A DNA stretch of 64,000 nucleotides from Paenibacillus tuaregi (GTDB lineage: Bacteria > Bacillota > Bacilli > Paenibacillales > Paenibacillaceae), in contig NZ_LT575476.1 in NCBI RefSeq assembly GCF_900086655.1, forward strand, positions 888,100 through 952,099. Reading direction: 5' to 3'. Numbering within the stretch: the stretch's first letter is position 1; every line of letters starts with the position of its first letter. A program made the translations under genes and the position numbers. Below, piece after piece: positions 26,793 through 36,400 of the stretch. Below the pieces are notes generated by a model. That model did no database searches and was not told the DNA's origin. It saw only the letters and a list, made by a program, of their open reading frames with translations.

Positions 26793-27944
26793 ATGAAGAA
26801 TAAGCTTGCAGGCTATAAGGCATTACTCTGGATTCTAGCTATTCCAGTATTAAATGTTTTTTATGGAATTTTGAATCACGGGAACGGCAATGTATCCAGC
26901 CTGTGGACGTCATGGGATGATCGGATTCCTTTTGTTCCGATATTTATCATTCCCTATCTGCTCTGGTATCCTTTTGTGCTCATGATGCTTGTTGCCTTGT
27001 TTATGAAAAAGGCGAGTGCATACTACCGCACATTGATTGCGTTATGTCTCGGACTATTGGTGAGCTATGCCACCTTCTATTTCTTTCAGACGATGATTAC
27101 CCGGCCCGATGCCTCGGGTACAGGCGTATTCCTGTGGCTGGTCAGATTGGTGTACGGAACGGACGGGGCATATAATTGCTTTCCCAGCATTCACGTCCTG
27201 ACCAGTTATTTGATGCTGAAGGGCATGTCGGAATGCCGGGATCAATTCTCCAGAGCTTCCCGTTTCTTCATCCAATTGCTTTCATGGTCTGTGACGATAT
27301 CCACCGTATTCGTAAAACAGCACGTGCTGCTGGACATTATAGGGGGAATTGTCGTTGCGGAAATAACGTTTTTTGCCGCTGGAAAATGGCTGTCCAAGCT
27401 AAGAAAAGACATGCTCCGGTGGAGCCCATTCTGGCGCTGGCTGCAGACCTGGGAACAACGTGTGTTCAACTGGTGCAATCAGTCGATCAGCCACCCGGTG
27501 CTGAGCCGCGTCCTGGCTGCTATGACCCATATGGGAGGTGCGTTGTTTACACTGACATGCTCGTTATCCATCTCCCTGCTAGCGCCGGAGCCATGGCGAA
27601 CGGCGGGCATTCAGAGCTTCGCGGCGTTAGCAGTGAGCCACCTTGCTGCGGTGTTAATGAAGAAGTTAATCAGAAGGCCAAGACCTTACTTGGCTCTGCC
27701 TGACACGAACCTCATTCTTAAGCCGTTAAAAGACCACTCCTTCCCTTCAGGCCACACGACAGCTGTCTTTTCAATTGTTGTTCCTTTCCTGTTCACCCTG
27801 CCCGCTCTTGCTATTATTCTGCTGCCGTTAGCGGCAGGTGTTGGATTATCGCGGGTCTATCTGGGAGTTCATTACCCTTCCGACTGCCTGGCTGGCGGCT
27901 TAATCGGGATCAGCTGCGCTTTGCTCGCAGTTTCGCTAATTTAG
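26793..27944 (+). CDS. Tandem PAP2 protein: two fused lipid-phosphatase/transferase domains
   Basis: An integral membrane protein (383 aa, about 11-12 TM helices) with two PAP2-like halves. The N-terminal half (1-205) has CFPSIH (His134) and a later KQH...D motif, the pattern of Aur1/inositolphosphotransferase-like PAP2 proteins. The C-terminal half (about 215-380) has the full phosphatase set: K-x6-RP (KKLIRRPRP), FPSGH, and SRVYLGVHYPSD (SR-x5-H-x3-D), as in undecaprenyl-pyrophosphate or phosphatidylglycerol-phosphate phosphatases. Both active sites look intact. ATG 26793 is preferred to TTG 26787. It follows the methyltransferase by 6 bases and precedes dedA by 18. Confidence 0.85.
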   Translation: MKNKLAGYKALLWILAIPVLNVFYGILNHGNGNVSSLWTSWDDRIPFVPIFIIPYLLWYPFVLMMLVALFMKKASAYYRTLIALCLGLLVSYATFYFFQTMITRPDASGTGVFLWLVRLVYGTDGAYNCFPSIHVLTSYLMLKGMSECRDQFSRASRFFIQLLSWSVTISTVFVKQHVLLDIIGGIVVAEITFFAAGKWLSKLRKDMLRWSPFWRWLQTWEQRVFNWCNQSISHPVLSRVLAAMTHMGGALFTLTCSLSISLLAPEPWRTAGIQSFAALAVSHLAAVLMKKLIRRPRPYLALPDTNLILKPLKDHSFPSGHTTAVFSIVVPFLFTLPALAIILLPLAAGVGLSRVYLGVHYPSDCLAGGLIGISCALLAVSLI

Positions 27945-27962
27945 ATCATTGGAGGGATCACC

Positions 27963-28490
27963 GTGGATTACAATACAATGCTGGAGCTGGCTCATAACTT
28001 CGGATATGCCGCATTGTTCTTTGCTTTATGGCTCGGCATTGTAGGAATGCCAATTCCCGATGAACTGGTGGTGATGGCTGGAGGAGCGGTGACAAGCGGA
28101 GGGCTCCTGCTGCCGCTGCCCGCTTTTCTGCTGACTTATCTGGGGGTCATATCGGGCTTGTCTGTTGGATATTTGCTGGGCAGGTGTATAGGGGTGCCTA
28201 TATTGAATAAGCTGAGGCGCAATTCCAGGATGGACAGATACATCAGGTTCTCGGAGAACATGATGACCAGGTATGGCAGCTATGCCCTTTGTGCCAGCTA
28301 CTTTATCCCGGTCGTCCGGCATCTGATGCCTTATTTTGCGGGAATCAACAAAATGAGCTTTGGCAGGTATGCCCGATTCTCCTTCACTGCGGGGTTTGTG
28401 TGGACGCTCCTTCTTTTTACTATAGGCAGTTATGTGGGAGAGCATATGCAGGATATTGAGGAGACTTTGTATAATTATGGAATTATATAA
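27963..28490 (+). CDS. DedA family membrane protein
   Basis: A 175-aa membrane protein of the DedA/VTT family, some members of which flip undecaprenyl phosphate or phospholipids. The signature acidic pair lies in GMPIPDELV (Asp33, Glu34), and the conserved Arg/Pro helix is in SYFIPVVRHLMPYFAGINKM. Start is GTG with GGAGGG 6 bases upstream. Its last two codons and stop are supplied by the left inverted repeat of a MITE-like element. Next to a PAP2 phosphatase, the simplest reading is joint recycling of a lipid carrier. Confidence 0.88.
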   Translation: MDYNTMLELAHNFGYAALFFALWLGIVGMPIPDELVVMAGGAVTSGGLLLPLPAFLLTYLGVISGLSVGYLLGRCIGVPILNKLRRNSRMDRYIRFSENMMTRYGSYALCASYFIPVVRHLMPYFAGINKMSFGRYARFSFTAGFVWTLLLFTIGSYVGEHMQDIEETLYNYGII

Positions 28491-28684
28491 AATGAAATTT
28501 GAAAAATAACCGGTCTCAGCTTCGATCCCGAGTGATTCTGAAGAAGCGGAGCGTCCGCCTTTGTCTCCGAAATGCCCCTACATGGATATCTAGTTCAAGC
28601 ATTTCGGAGACAACAGGGGCCTTAAAGAACACTCGGCATCGCAGTGCTCCATAAGGGTGAATTTCATCAGTTCATTTTATATAA
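28483..28684 (+). mobile_element. MITE-like structured repeat, copy 1
   Basis: A 202-bp element bounded by a perfect 14-bp inverted repeat, TTATATAAAATGAA (28483-28496) and TTCATTTTATATAA (28671-28684). Inside are an outer stem CGAGTG/CACTCG (28529-28534, 28630-28635), a small hairpin GCGGA-GCG-TCCGC (28546-28558), and a 15-bp perfect hairpin TTGTCTCCGAAATGC / GCATTTCGGAGACAA (28561-28575, 28599-28613). A near-identical core occurs at 58222-58421. It carries no ORF. The left repeat overlaps the dedA stop codon and the right end lies 93 bases before the response-regulator gene. Confidence 0.88.
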
Positions 28685-28777
28685 ATTTCTGTGGATTCTA
28701 CTTCTGCTTGTTATGATTGTCCTGATTGTAAGAATGTCTGTCCGCTCCAACAAAATGCATAGGAGAGATCGATCTTA

Positions 28778-29473
28778 ATGAAGAATACGATTCTGGTTGC
28801 TGACGATGACCCGGAGATCCGGGATGTGCTCCATATTTACCTGCGTAATGAAGGCTACCGTGTGTTGGAGGCTGAGGATGGCTGGAAGGCGCTGGAGCTC
28901 ATGAAGAAGGAGTCTGTTGAGCTGATTATTCTCGACATCATGATGCCCGGACTGGATGGGATCAAGGCCTGTCTGAAGATCAGGGAGGATTCCAACATTC
29001 CGATTATCATGCTTTCTGCCAAGGGGGAAGCTATAGACAAGATAACGGGTCTCTCCACTGGAGCGGATGATTATGTGACGAAGCCGTTTAATCCGCTGGA
29101 GCTGATTGCCAGGGTTAAGGCCCAGTTGAGGAGGCAGAATTTTGCCGGTCCGAATGCTGTGGCGGACAGCTCTATCATCCACATTGATGAGGAATTTAGC
29201 ATCAACAAGGAGCAGCATAGAATTACCGTCCGGGGCAAGGACGTGCCGTTGACCCCAACCGAATTCTCTATTCTTCTACTGCTTGCAACGCATCGGGGAC
29301 AGGTGTTCAGCATCGATAAAATATACCAAAGCGCATGGAGAGAACAAAGCGTGTTCTACTCTGATAATACGGTGATGGTTCACATCAGGAACCTGCGGGA
29401 GAAGATTGAAGCGAACCCGAGGGAGCCGATGTATATCAAAACCGTATGGGGAGTGGGGTATAAAATTGATTGA
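28778..29473 (+). CDS. OmpR-family response regulator
   Basis: A 231-aa transcription factor: receiver domain (acidic DDD near residues 9-11, phospho-acceptor Asp in LIILDIMMPGLDG near residue 53, Lys in YVTKPFNPLEL) and a C-terminal winged helix (VPLTPTEFSILLLLATHRGQVFS, VMVHIRNLREKIE). The closest-looking relatives are VanR-type envelope-stress regulators. It overlaps the kinase gene by 8 bases. Probable targets are the upstream lipid genes. Confidence 0.9.
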   Translation: MKNTILVADDDPEIRDVLHIYLRNEGYRVLEAEDGWKALELMKKESVELIILDIMMPGLDGIKACLKIREDSNIPIIMLSAKGEAIDKITGLSTGADDYVTKPFNPLELIARVKAQLRRQNFAGPNAVADSSIIHIDEEFSINKEQHRITVRGKDVPLTPTEFSILLLLATHRGQVFSIDKIYQSAWREQSVFYSDNTVMVHIRNLREKIEANPREPMYIKTVWGVGYKID

Positions 29474-30557
29474 TAAAATATGGACCTTCCTGAATGCGAA
29501 AAAAAGCATCCGCGGCAAAATGCTGTGGGCGCTTGTGCCGAGCCTGCTGCTTGCTATTTTGGTAAGCGGTTTATTGGATACTGTCCTGGTTTCTCCTGTC
29601 AAAAATCTGTTTGAACAAGTGGTATCCTTTGGTTATTTCATTGCCCTTTTCGTGTTCTTCTTCCTCTTGTTCACCCGCCCTATTGTACGTTATTTCAAGG
29701 CGATCACCGATGGATTGAAGGTCATAGCCGACGGAAATCTGGATTACCGCATCCTGCTTCCAAGGGAGGATGAGCTTGGGGATGTGGCGAGTAATATCAA
29801 TCAGATGGCAGACCGGCTGGAGAGCCAGATGATCCGCGAAAGACAGCTGGAACAATCGAAGATGGAGCTCATTACATCGATCTCCCATGATTTACGGACT
29901 CCGCTTACGAGCATTATCGGGTATTTGAATTTGCTGAAAACTCATGCCTACGATAATGAGGGAGAACAGGAGCGGTATATCGACAATGCGTTTCGCAAGA
30001 CTGAACAGTTGAAGAAGAGGATCGACGATCTGTTTGAATACACACGCCTGACGAGCAGCGATGTGCGCTTATCTCTTCAAGAAGTGGATTTGGGCAGCCT
30101 GCTGGAGCAGATGATTATGGAATTCGAGCCCGTTGCCAAGGATCAGGGGATTACGGTGTTTAAGGAGCTGCCTCATGAACCGGTCATCATGAAGATAGAT
30201 ATTCAGATGATGGTCAGAGCCCTTGATAATCTGCTGATGAATGCGCTCAAATTCTCCACAAGGCCAGGGGATATCAGGGTAAAGCTGGCCGCGGGGGAAG
30301 ATTGGGTTCTATGGTCAGTCGAGAACTTCGGGCCCCCTATCCCGGATGAGGCGGCCAGTCATTTGTTCGAACGCTTCTATAAAGTAGAGCCTTCCCGGTA
30401 CGACAAGGATATGCCGTCCGGCTCTGGGCTGGGGCTGTCGATCACCAGGAGCATTGTGGAGCTCCATCAGGGACAAATATGGCTCGAACATAACCAGGGC
30501 CATTATAAGTTCTGTATAGAGCTGGACCGGACGGGAGTAAAGGATACAGGCTCATAG
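29466..30557 (+). CDS. Sensor histidine kinase with a very short extracellular loop
   Basis: Partner of the preceding regulator (363 aa). Two TM helices (about residues 20-36 and 50-70) are joined by only some 14 residues, the layout of intramembrane-sensing kinases that respond to cell-envelope damage. A HAMP segment follows (FKAITDGLKVIADGNLDYRI), then the HisKA box with phospho-His in SHDLRTPLTSIIGYL and an ATPase domain (NLLMNALKFS, GSGLGLSI). TTG 29466 is chosen because it overlaps the regulator's stop; a reading from 29406 would overlap by 68 bases. A terminator lies 27 bases after the stop. Confidence 0.87.
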   Translation: MIDKIWTFLNAKKSIRGKMLWALVPSLLLAILVSGLLDTVLVSPVKNLFEQVVSFGYFIALFVFFFLLFTRPIVRYFKAITDGLKVIADGNLDYRILLPREDELGDVASNINQMADRLESQMIRERQLEQSKMELITSISHDLRTPLTSIIGYLNLLKTHAYDNEGEQERYIDNAFRKTEQLKKRIDDLFEYTRLTSSDVRLSLQEVDLGSLLEQMIMEFEPVAKDQGITVFKELPHEPVIMKIDIQMMVRALDNLLMNALKFSTRPGDIRVKLAAGEDWVLWSVENFGPPIPDEAASHLFERFYKVEPSRYDKDMPSGSGLGLSITRSIVELHQGQIWLEHNQGHYKFCIELDRTGVKDTGS

Positions 30558-30583
30558 CCGCCCTCCAATCTATGTGTAGTGGG

Positions 30584-30620
30584 AGAACCAGGGAGACACA
30601 GCCGTCTGCCCTGGTTCTAT
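30584..30620 (+). terminator. Terminator of the lipid/two-component cluster
   Basis: AGAACCAGGG (30584-30593) pairs perfectly with CCCTGGTTCT (30609-30618); AGAC/GTCT extend the stem inward. ATTTGTGTT follows. Confidence 0.8.
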
Positions 30621-30707
30621 TTGTGTTCTGCTGTGTTCTGTTTTTGTTAGGTTGCCCGCCGGGAGCGCCGAATCTAACACTAGTCCCATTGACCCTTGAC
30701 CCGTGTC

Positions 30708-30725
30708 ATCCACCTCCAGGTGGAT
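30708..30725. promoter_or_regulatory. Perfect 18-bp palindrome behind a TTGACC
   Basis: ATCCACCTCCAGGTGGAT is a perfect 8-2-8 palindrome. TTGACC lies at 30696-30701 and GATACT at 30723-30728, so a dyad sits inside an over-long promoter spacer, as in MerR-family promoters. No MerR gene is in the window. Confidence 0.55.
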
Positions 30726-30824
30726 ACTCCCTTTGGGAATTCAACCTGGCGGTAGACTTCTTTTATCTGTATTGCGCTTATACTCAAAGCATGAAATACA
30801 GATCACGGAAGGAAGAGACACACG

Positions 30825-31283
30825 ATGATGGATTCACCGGTATATTTAATTGTTTTGGTAATCATACTGCTGAGGCTTGGACGGGAGAGAGAGGTGCGCC
30901 CCGCGAACATGTGGATCGTACCGGCGCTGTTCACGTATATGACGATTGGAACGCTTGCCGAAACCCATGATTTTACAGCTGTCCATATTCTGATGTATCT
31001 GATGGGAGCGGCAGTCGGGACAGGAATTGGCTTCTTGAGGGGAAAACTGGAACGGTTCCGTGTCCACCCATCAACAGGAAACATCACGACTCAAAGCTCA
31101 ATAGGAAGCATCGTTTTATTCGTGGGTGTGATTCTTCTTCGTTTGCTTGTAAAATATATGGGTAGCGCAGACATGCTGATTCCTATCGGAAATGCACTGC
31201 TGCTTGTGTCACTCGCCAGCATCTGCACCCGCCGCTGTTATGTCTATTTGAGATACCGCCAGCTGCAGGGGCAGCGGTACTAG
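30825..31283 (+). CDS. CcdC-like membrane protein (DUF1453 type)
   Basis: A 152-aa protein with four or five TM helices. The stretch RPANMWIVPALFTYMTIGTL and the following GAAVGTGIGFLRGKL with conserved charged residues fit the CcdC/DUF1453 family, named from a cytochrome c biogenesis locus but without a proven activity. ATG 30825 has GGAAGGA about 10 bases upstream. It stands alone between the terminator of the lipid cluster and the NarL-type system and may be driven by the palindromic promoter region upstream. Confidence 0.65.
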   Translation: MMDSPVYLIVLVIILLRLGREREVRPANMWIVPALFTYMTIGTLAETHDFTAVHILMYLMGAAVGTGIGFLRGKLERFRVHPSTGNITTQSSIGSIVLFVGVILLRLLVKYMGSADMLIPIGNALLLVSLASICTRRCYVYLRYRQLQGQRY

Positions 31284-31344
31284 AGAAATATATAATTCAA
31301 CTTAGAATCAATTATGTTATTAAAACAGAAAGTGTGATACCCGT

Positions 31345-32598
31345 ATGACATCTCAGTCCCCCTCCACGGTGTGGGTCAGATTTACCGCATTTATCGAAAA
31401 CCGCAGCCGGACCTTAATCTTCAGCCTGCTGCTCATATTCATGTTTATGCAGAATACGTTCTTCTCCTCTCTGCCGCATGCTGTGCATGGGGCAGTTCTT
31501 TGTGTCTTATATTTGGCGTTCCTCTGGTCCGCCCGCAGTCTGAATTCGAACTGGTTAAGGATATGGACGATAGCGGCTCTGTGGGGGATGACGGTGCTGC
31601 TCGGCATCGGATTTGGGGATTACACCTATTCCTTGGTCCTGATCTATTATATTCTGGTTTTTACAGCGGTGCGGCTTCCAGGCCGGGTTTCCTTTATCAT
31701 GGCAGCTTTGATCATCCTGGTTGATGCCGGTAGCTGGCTGTATATTCATGCAGTTCCGTCCCAGGAAGTTCTGGTTTACTCGCTTACCCGTGTATTGGTG
31801 TTCGTTTTCATATGGGCGATCCGGGTAAGAAGGGAAGCCAAGGCCAGCAAGGCGCTTCATTATGAAGAGCTGCAGGAAATGCATATGCGTCTGGAAGAAG
31901 CTCACCGTGAGCTTCAACAGGCTCATCAGGAGCTTGAGGCGGCAACGGTCCGCTCCCTAAGATATGCGGTGCTCGAAGAACGGACCCGCATTGCCCGTGA
32001 TATTCACGACAGTATTGGACACGGGCTTACTTCGGTCATCGTGCAGCTCCAGGCGCTGCCTTTTATCATGAAAGCGAGCCAGGAGGAAGCAGACCGGACC
32101 TTGTCTACGGTGCTGGAGGTGGCCCGCGGCTGCCTGACAGAGGTCCGGTCGGTGGTACACCAGATGGCGGTGGACGATGCCGATCTGGGACTTGTCGCCT
32201 TGAAGAGCTTGATCACAGAGGTTCAGGAGCAGAGCGGTCTCCTAATTGCCTTTGATGCTCCGGAGACTGTGAGTGAATGGAGACCTGAGATTGCAGAGCT
32301 TCTGTACCGGGTGCTTCAGGAAGCGCTGACGAATGTGATCCGGCATGCCGGAGCAACCCGGGTGGAGGTTACCTTGCGGGATAATGGGAGGTATGCCCAG
32401 ATGAGTGTGAAGGATAATGGAAGCTTTAGGGATGGTACGGGCCAGCTCCCGGAAGGATTCGGTATTAGGGGAATGAGAGAGAGATGTGTGAAGGAGGGCG
32501 GCTCCTTCTCCGCCGGGATATGCGAGCCGCATGGCTGGATGATCCAGGTGGAGGTTCCGCTGGACAGCCCAAGTGAAAATAAGGAAGGTGTGGAATGA
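31345..32598 (+). CDS. NarL-type sensor histidine kinase (HisKA_3)
   Basis: Membrane sensor kinase (417 aa). Five to six TM helices fill residues about 18-160, then a coiled coil (MHMRLEEAHRELQQAHQELE) leads to the dimerisation/phosphoacceptor motif RTRIARDIHDSIGHGLT and a HATPase domain ending GFGIRGMRERC. The architecture resembles DesK/YxjM-type kinases. It overlaps the regulator gene by four bases (ATGA), so the two are translationally coupled. Confidence 0.9.
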   Translation: MTSQSPSTVWVRFTAFIENRSRTLIFSLLLIFMFMQNTFFSSLPHAVHGAVLCVLYLAFLWSARSLNSNWLRIWTIAALWGMTVLLGIGFGDYTYSLVLIYYILVFTAVRLPGRVSFIMAALIILVDAGSWLYIHAVPSQEVLVYSLTRVLVFVFIWAIRVRREAKASKALHYEELQEMHMRLEEAHRELQQAHQELEAATVRSLRYAVLEERTRIARDIHDSIGHGLTSVIVQLQALPFIMKASQEEADRTLSTVLEVARGCLTEVRSVVHQMAVDDADLGLVALKSLITEVQEQSGLLIAFDAPETVSEWRPEIAELLYRVLQEALTNVIRHAGATRVEVTLRDNGRYAQMSVKDNGSFRDGTGQLPEGFGIRGMRERCVKEGGSFSAGICEPHGWMIQVEVPLDSPSENKEGVE

Positions 32599-33287
32599 TG
32601 AGTACGGATCTGATCCGGGTGGCCCTTGTAGATGATCAGCATTTGGTGAGGCAGGGGCTGAGCTATATTATTAATGCCCAGGAGGATATGGAGGTCGTGG
32701 GCGAGGCCGGCAACGGACTGGAGGCGGTGGAACTGGCGAAGCTGACCCGTCCTCATGTGCTGCTTATGGACGTGCAGATGCCGGAGTACAGCGGGATCGA
32801 GGCCACACGTGATATTATGGCGGCTCTGCCGGACAGCCGGGTTGTTATCCTTACCACCTTCGATACGGAGGAGTATGTGTATGATGGCATCCGGTATGGA
32901 GCGGTCGGGTATCTTCTGAAGGATGCGGCTCCCGCCGATCTGGTTGATGCGGTCCGTTCCGCTTATCGGGGAGAGGCAGTCTTCCGGACATCGGCCGCAG
33001 CCAAAATGATGACTCAGGCTCTCCGCGCAGAGGACCTGAAGCCTACTGCAGCCTCTGCTGCAGCCGCCGGCTTTCCGGTTGTAGAGCAGCTGGAAGCATT
33101 TACAGAACGGGAGCTGGAGGTCCTTCAGCAGATGGCCTATGGGCTGCGCAATGAGGAGATTGCAGGACGGTTGTTTATCGGCGTTAGCACGGTGAAGACT
33201 CATGTCCACCGGATTTTACAGAAAATCGGAGTGGACGACCGTACCCAAGCGGTGGTGTATGCGATAAGAAACGGAATAGTTCGATAA
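32595..33287 (+). CDS. NarL/FixJ-family response regulator
   Basis: Receiver domain (VALVDDQHLVRQGL, phospho-acceptor Asp in VLLMDVQMPEYSG near residue 56, Lys in YLLKDA) followed by a LuxR-type helix-turn-helix (FTERELEVLQQMAYGLRNEEIAGRL, VSTVKTHVHRIL) in 230 aa. AAGGAAGGTG lies 4 bases before ATG. A terminator follows at once, and the next gene is a large SLH protein, which may be a target by proximity only. Confidence 0.92.
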   Translation: MMSTDLIRVALVDDQHLVRQGLSYIINAQEDMEVVGEAGNGLEAVELAKLTRPHVLLMDVQMPEYSGIEATRDIMAALPDSRVVILTTFDTEEYVYDGIRYGAVGYLLKDAAPADLVDAVRSAYRGEAVFRTSAAAKMMTQALRAEDLKPTAASAAAAGFPVVEQLEAFTERELEVLQQMAYGLRNEEIAGRLFIGVSTVKTHVHRILQKIGVDDRTQAVVYAIRNGIVR

Positions 33288-33320
33288 GCATAGGAAGTCA
33301 ATGCTCAGGCAAATCTATGA

Positions 33321-33359
33321 AACCCGGTGGAACTTAAGGTTCTGCCGGGCTTTTTTTCA
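33321..33359 (+). terminator. Terminator of the NarL-type system
   Basis: AACCCGGTGGAAC (33321-33333) pairs with GTTCTGCCGGG (33339-33349) with two G-U pairs; CTTTTTTTC follows. Confidence 0.9.
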
Positions 33360-33402
33360 TGTGAATTAACATTTGTTAATAGGAATTAAGGAGGTAATCC
33401 GT

Positions 33403-33417
33403 ATGATAGTAGATTAG
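33403..33417 (+). other. Four-codon mini-ORF behind a strong ribosome site
   Basis: AAGGAGGT (33388-33395) lies 7 bases before ATG ATA GTA GAT TAG. It is 40 bases upstream of the SLH protein gene, which has its own GGGAGG site. It may be a vestigial start or a leader. Confidence 0.35.
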
Positions 33418-33457
33418 AACTATACCAAAATGACTGGGTTAAGTTGGGAGGCATATT

Positions 33458-36400
33458 ATGCAAGTTGGGGAACAGCATGGACGAACACAATCGATTTCAT
33501 ATACTAGATGGCTTATTCCATTAATATTGATTCTGCTGACGACGGCATTCATTCCGGATTTCCAGACGGCACGTGCCGAAGGGTCACGGGACCCGCTGGA
33601 TCAAGCCGGCGACAATCTACCGATGAGTACAGGGGCATTTCTGGAGGATGCGGCACAGAGCTTCACCGCAGGGCGGACAGGCTGGCTTCATGATCTTGAA
33701 CTATTTATGTTCCGCGGACAGGAGTACCCGGAAGGGACGGTTACCGTGCAGATTTTGGATGGGGAGACCGTGGAGGAAAGTGCTCCCGTGCTGGGTACGG
33801 CCACATTTCCGGTTGCGGATATTGTTCCCTCTTCAAGCGGAGGAGGGTGGAAGCTGATCACCTTCAAAGACGGGGTACAGGTGCAGGCTGGCCACACGTA
33901 CACCATCCGGACGACGACAACAGGAGAAGACAGGGATGCTCATGCGTTCTGGGGAGCAAAATCCTCTGACTCCTATGCAGGAGGCCAAGGCTATACTCCT
34001 TGGCCTGGATGGGAGGCTTCGAAGGATTTCTTGTTCCGCACTTATGTGGCTAGATCGCAGCGGGTTTATAAAACCTATTTGTCGATTTCCGATGCTGAAG
34101 TCACGTATAAGGGTACCGTAAGCTTGTTGGCATTGCTGAGAAACGGGTTGGATTTTTTCCCGGGACAGCGGGTAGTTTTCACAGTAAACGGCACCGAGGT
34201 AGGCTCCGCGGTTACCGATTCCTATGGGAGAGCCAGACTGAACTACACAGCCGATCTGTCTCCGGGAAGTTATAAAATCATGGCTATTTACAAGGGACAG
34301 GGCTATTATGAAGCATCGGATGGCTATAATGCGCTGCGGATTACACCTAAGAAGGTAACTGTCACAGTGAATAACGCGTCTCGTGCATACGGGTCGCAAA
34401 ATCCAGGGTTCACGGCTTCATTTAATGGGCTCGCAGGAAGTGATACCCCTACATCAGTTGGGGTAGGGAATATCAAATTCAACACCAGCGCGGCAGTGGG
34501 CAGCCCCGTGGGCAATTATGCGGTTAACGCGAGCGGATTGTCCTCCAATAACTATAGCTTCACATACATACCGGGGAATCTGACGATTACGCCGGCGCCG
34601 CTCGTTATTTCGCCGGATCATGTCTCCAGAGTATACGGGGATATGAATCCGCGGCTTACTGGGGCCATATCCGGCCTCAGGAACGGGGATGTGATTAACG
34701 CGGAATACTCTACCTCCGCGACTACGGCCAGCAATGTGGGCATGTATGATATTACGGTCAGCAGCACGGGTCCTGCGGAGGTTAGGAGGAACTACTCCTT
34801 AGTCCAAAACACAGGCAAGCTGACCATCATGCCAGCGCCGCTAACCATCAAGCCAGCCAATGTCATGGTGGAATACGGTGAAGATATCCCGTCTTTAAAA
34901 GGAACGATATCTGGCCTTAAGAACGGGGATACAGTGATAGTGGCCTATACTACTACCGCGACCAAGACCAGTGGAGCAGGAACCTATAATATCACCGCTG
35001 CCGTTACGGGTCCTGCGAATATGTCCACGAATTACAGCACTACAGTAATTTTTGGCAAACTAACTGTTTCCAAGGCGCCGCTTCTTGTGACTCCGTCTAA
35101 CCTGTCCAGATGGGGAGGTTATAATAACCCGGAGCTGTCAGGCACATTAACAGGCATCAAGAACAGTGACACTATTACAGCGGCCTACCGTTCTGACGCG
35201 GACAAGACCAGTCCGCCAGGAGAGTATCCGATTACCCCGGAGCTGTCTGATCCGCAGAGGAAGTTGGGCAACTACAGTGTCACCCAGAATAAAGGGGTAC
35301 TGAAAGTGTACTCCCCTCCGCAGATTACTTACAGCGGCAGTGATGATGCCAATCATGTGACCAAGGACGTATCGCTCCCGGCAACGGATGAGGTAGGAAC
35401 AGATGTGATCTGGACTTCATCAGACAGTGGGCTTCTTGATCCCTTAACCGGAAAGGTTCAGCGGCCAGCTAATGGTTCTGGACCGGCAGTGGTTACGCTG
35501 ACAGCGGAGGTCCATAAGAACAACACCACCTACTCTAGGCAGTATGAGCTTACGGTACAAGAAGCTGATCTGACCGACCAAGAGGCGGTGAATAGGGATA
35601 AGTCCTCCCTTCGCATTGGCTACGCTTCGGGAGATGACGCTGGTCATGTGACACGCAGGCTTACCCTGCCGGCCTCAGGACAGTTCGGATCTGCTGTGGA
35701 ATGGACTTCCTCACAGCCGGATGTGATTGATCCGAAGACTGGTCAGGTTGTCCGGCCAGACAGCAGCCAGAAGGATGCGGTGGTTACGCTGGAGGCTGTA
35801 CTTACCCGGGGATCGGCCAGCGTTAAGATCAGCTTCGAGCTTACTGTTCCGCATCTTCCGGTTGGGCTTACTTCGATAGCCTTTGACAAGCCGGAGTACA
35901 GTGTCGCTGCGGGTGGAGAGCAGCAGTTCGCAGTCAGGGCGGAATACTCCGACGGTACTTCTAAGACGCTGCTAGAAGGGGTGGACTACACAGTGGAACA
36001 TCCGGAGCTGGTGCAGATCGACGCCAACGGACGGATCAAAGGCATTGCAGTAGGCCGCACCGTGATCCATGCCGGTTACCAGGGCATGGAGGCTTCGTCC
36101 ACGGTTAAGGTCACGACGCCAGAAGGGGGCGATCCAGGAAACCCGGGTGACCCAGGCAACCCAGGCGACCCCGGAAATCCAGGTAACCCAGGTAACCCGG
36201 ATAATCCGACTAACCCGACTAACCCGACTAACCCGAGCGATCCCGGCAACCCTACTAACCCAAACAACCCAGATGACCCTGACCCATCGGTGATCCAGAA
36301 GCTGGTCTTTGGCCAGCCGGAATATACACTTGCTCCGGGAGATACAGCGAATATCGTGCTTACAGCGTACTATAAAGACGGAAAATCGGCGGATGTCAGC

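Noticed and set aside
36129..36285. Collagen-like domain or CRISPR-like array
   Set aside because: The 9-base periodicity is in frame inside the SLH protein gene and encodes only about seven GXP triplets before changing to TNP; there are no spacers. A flexible linker is the simpler reading.
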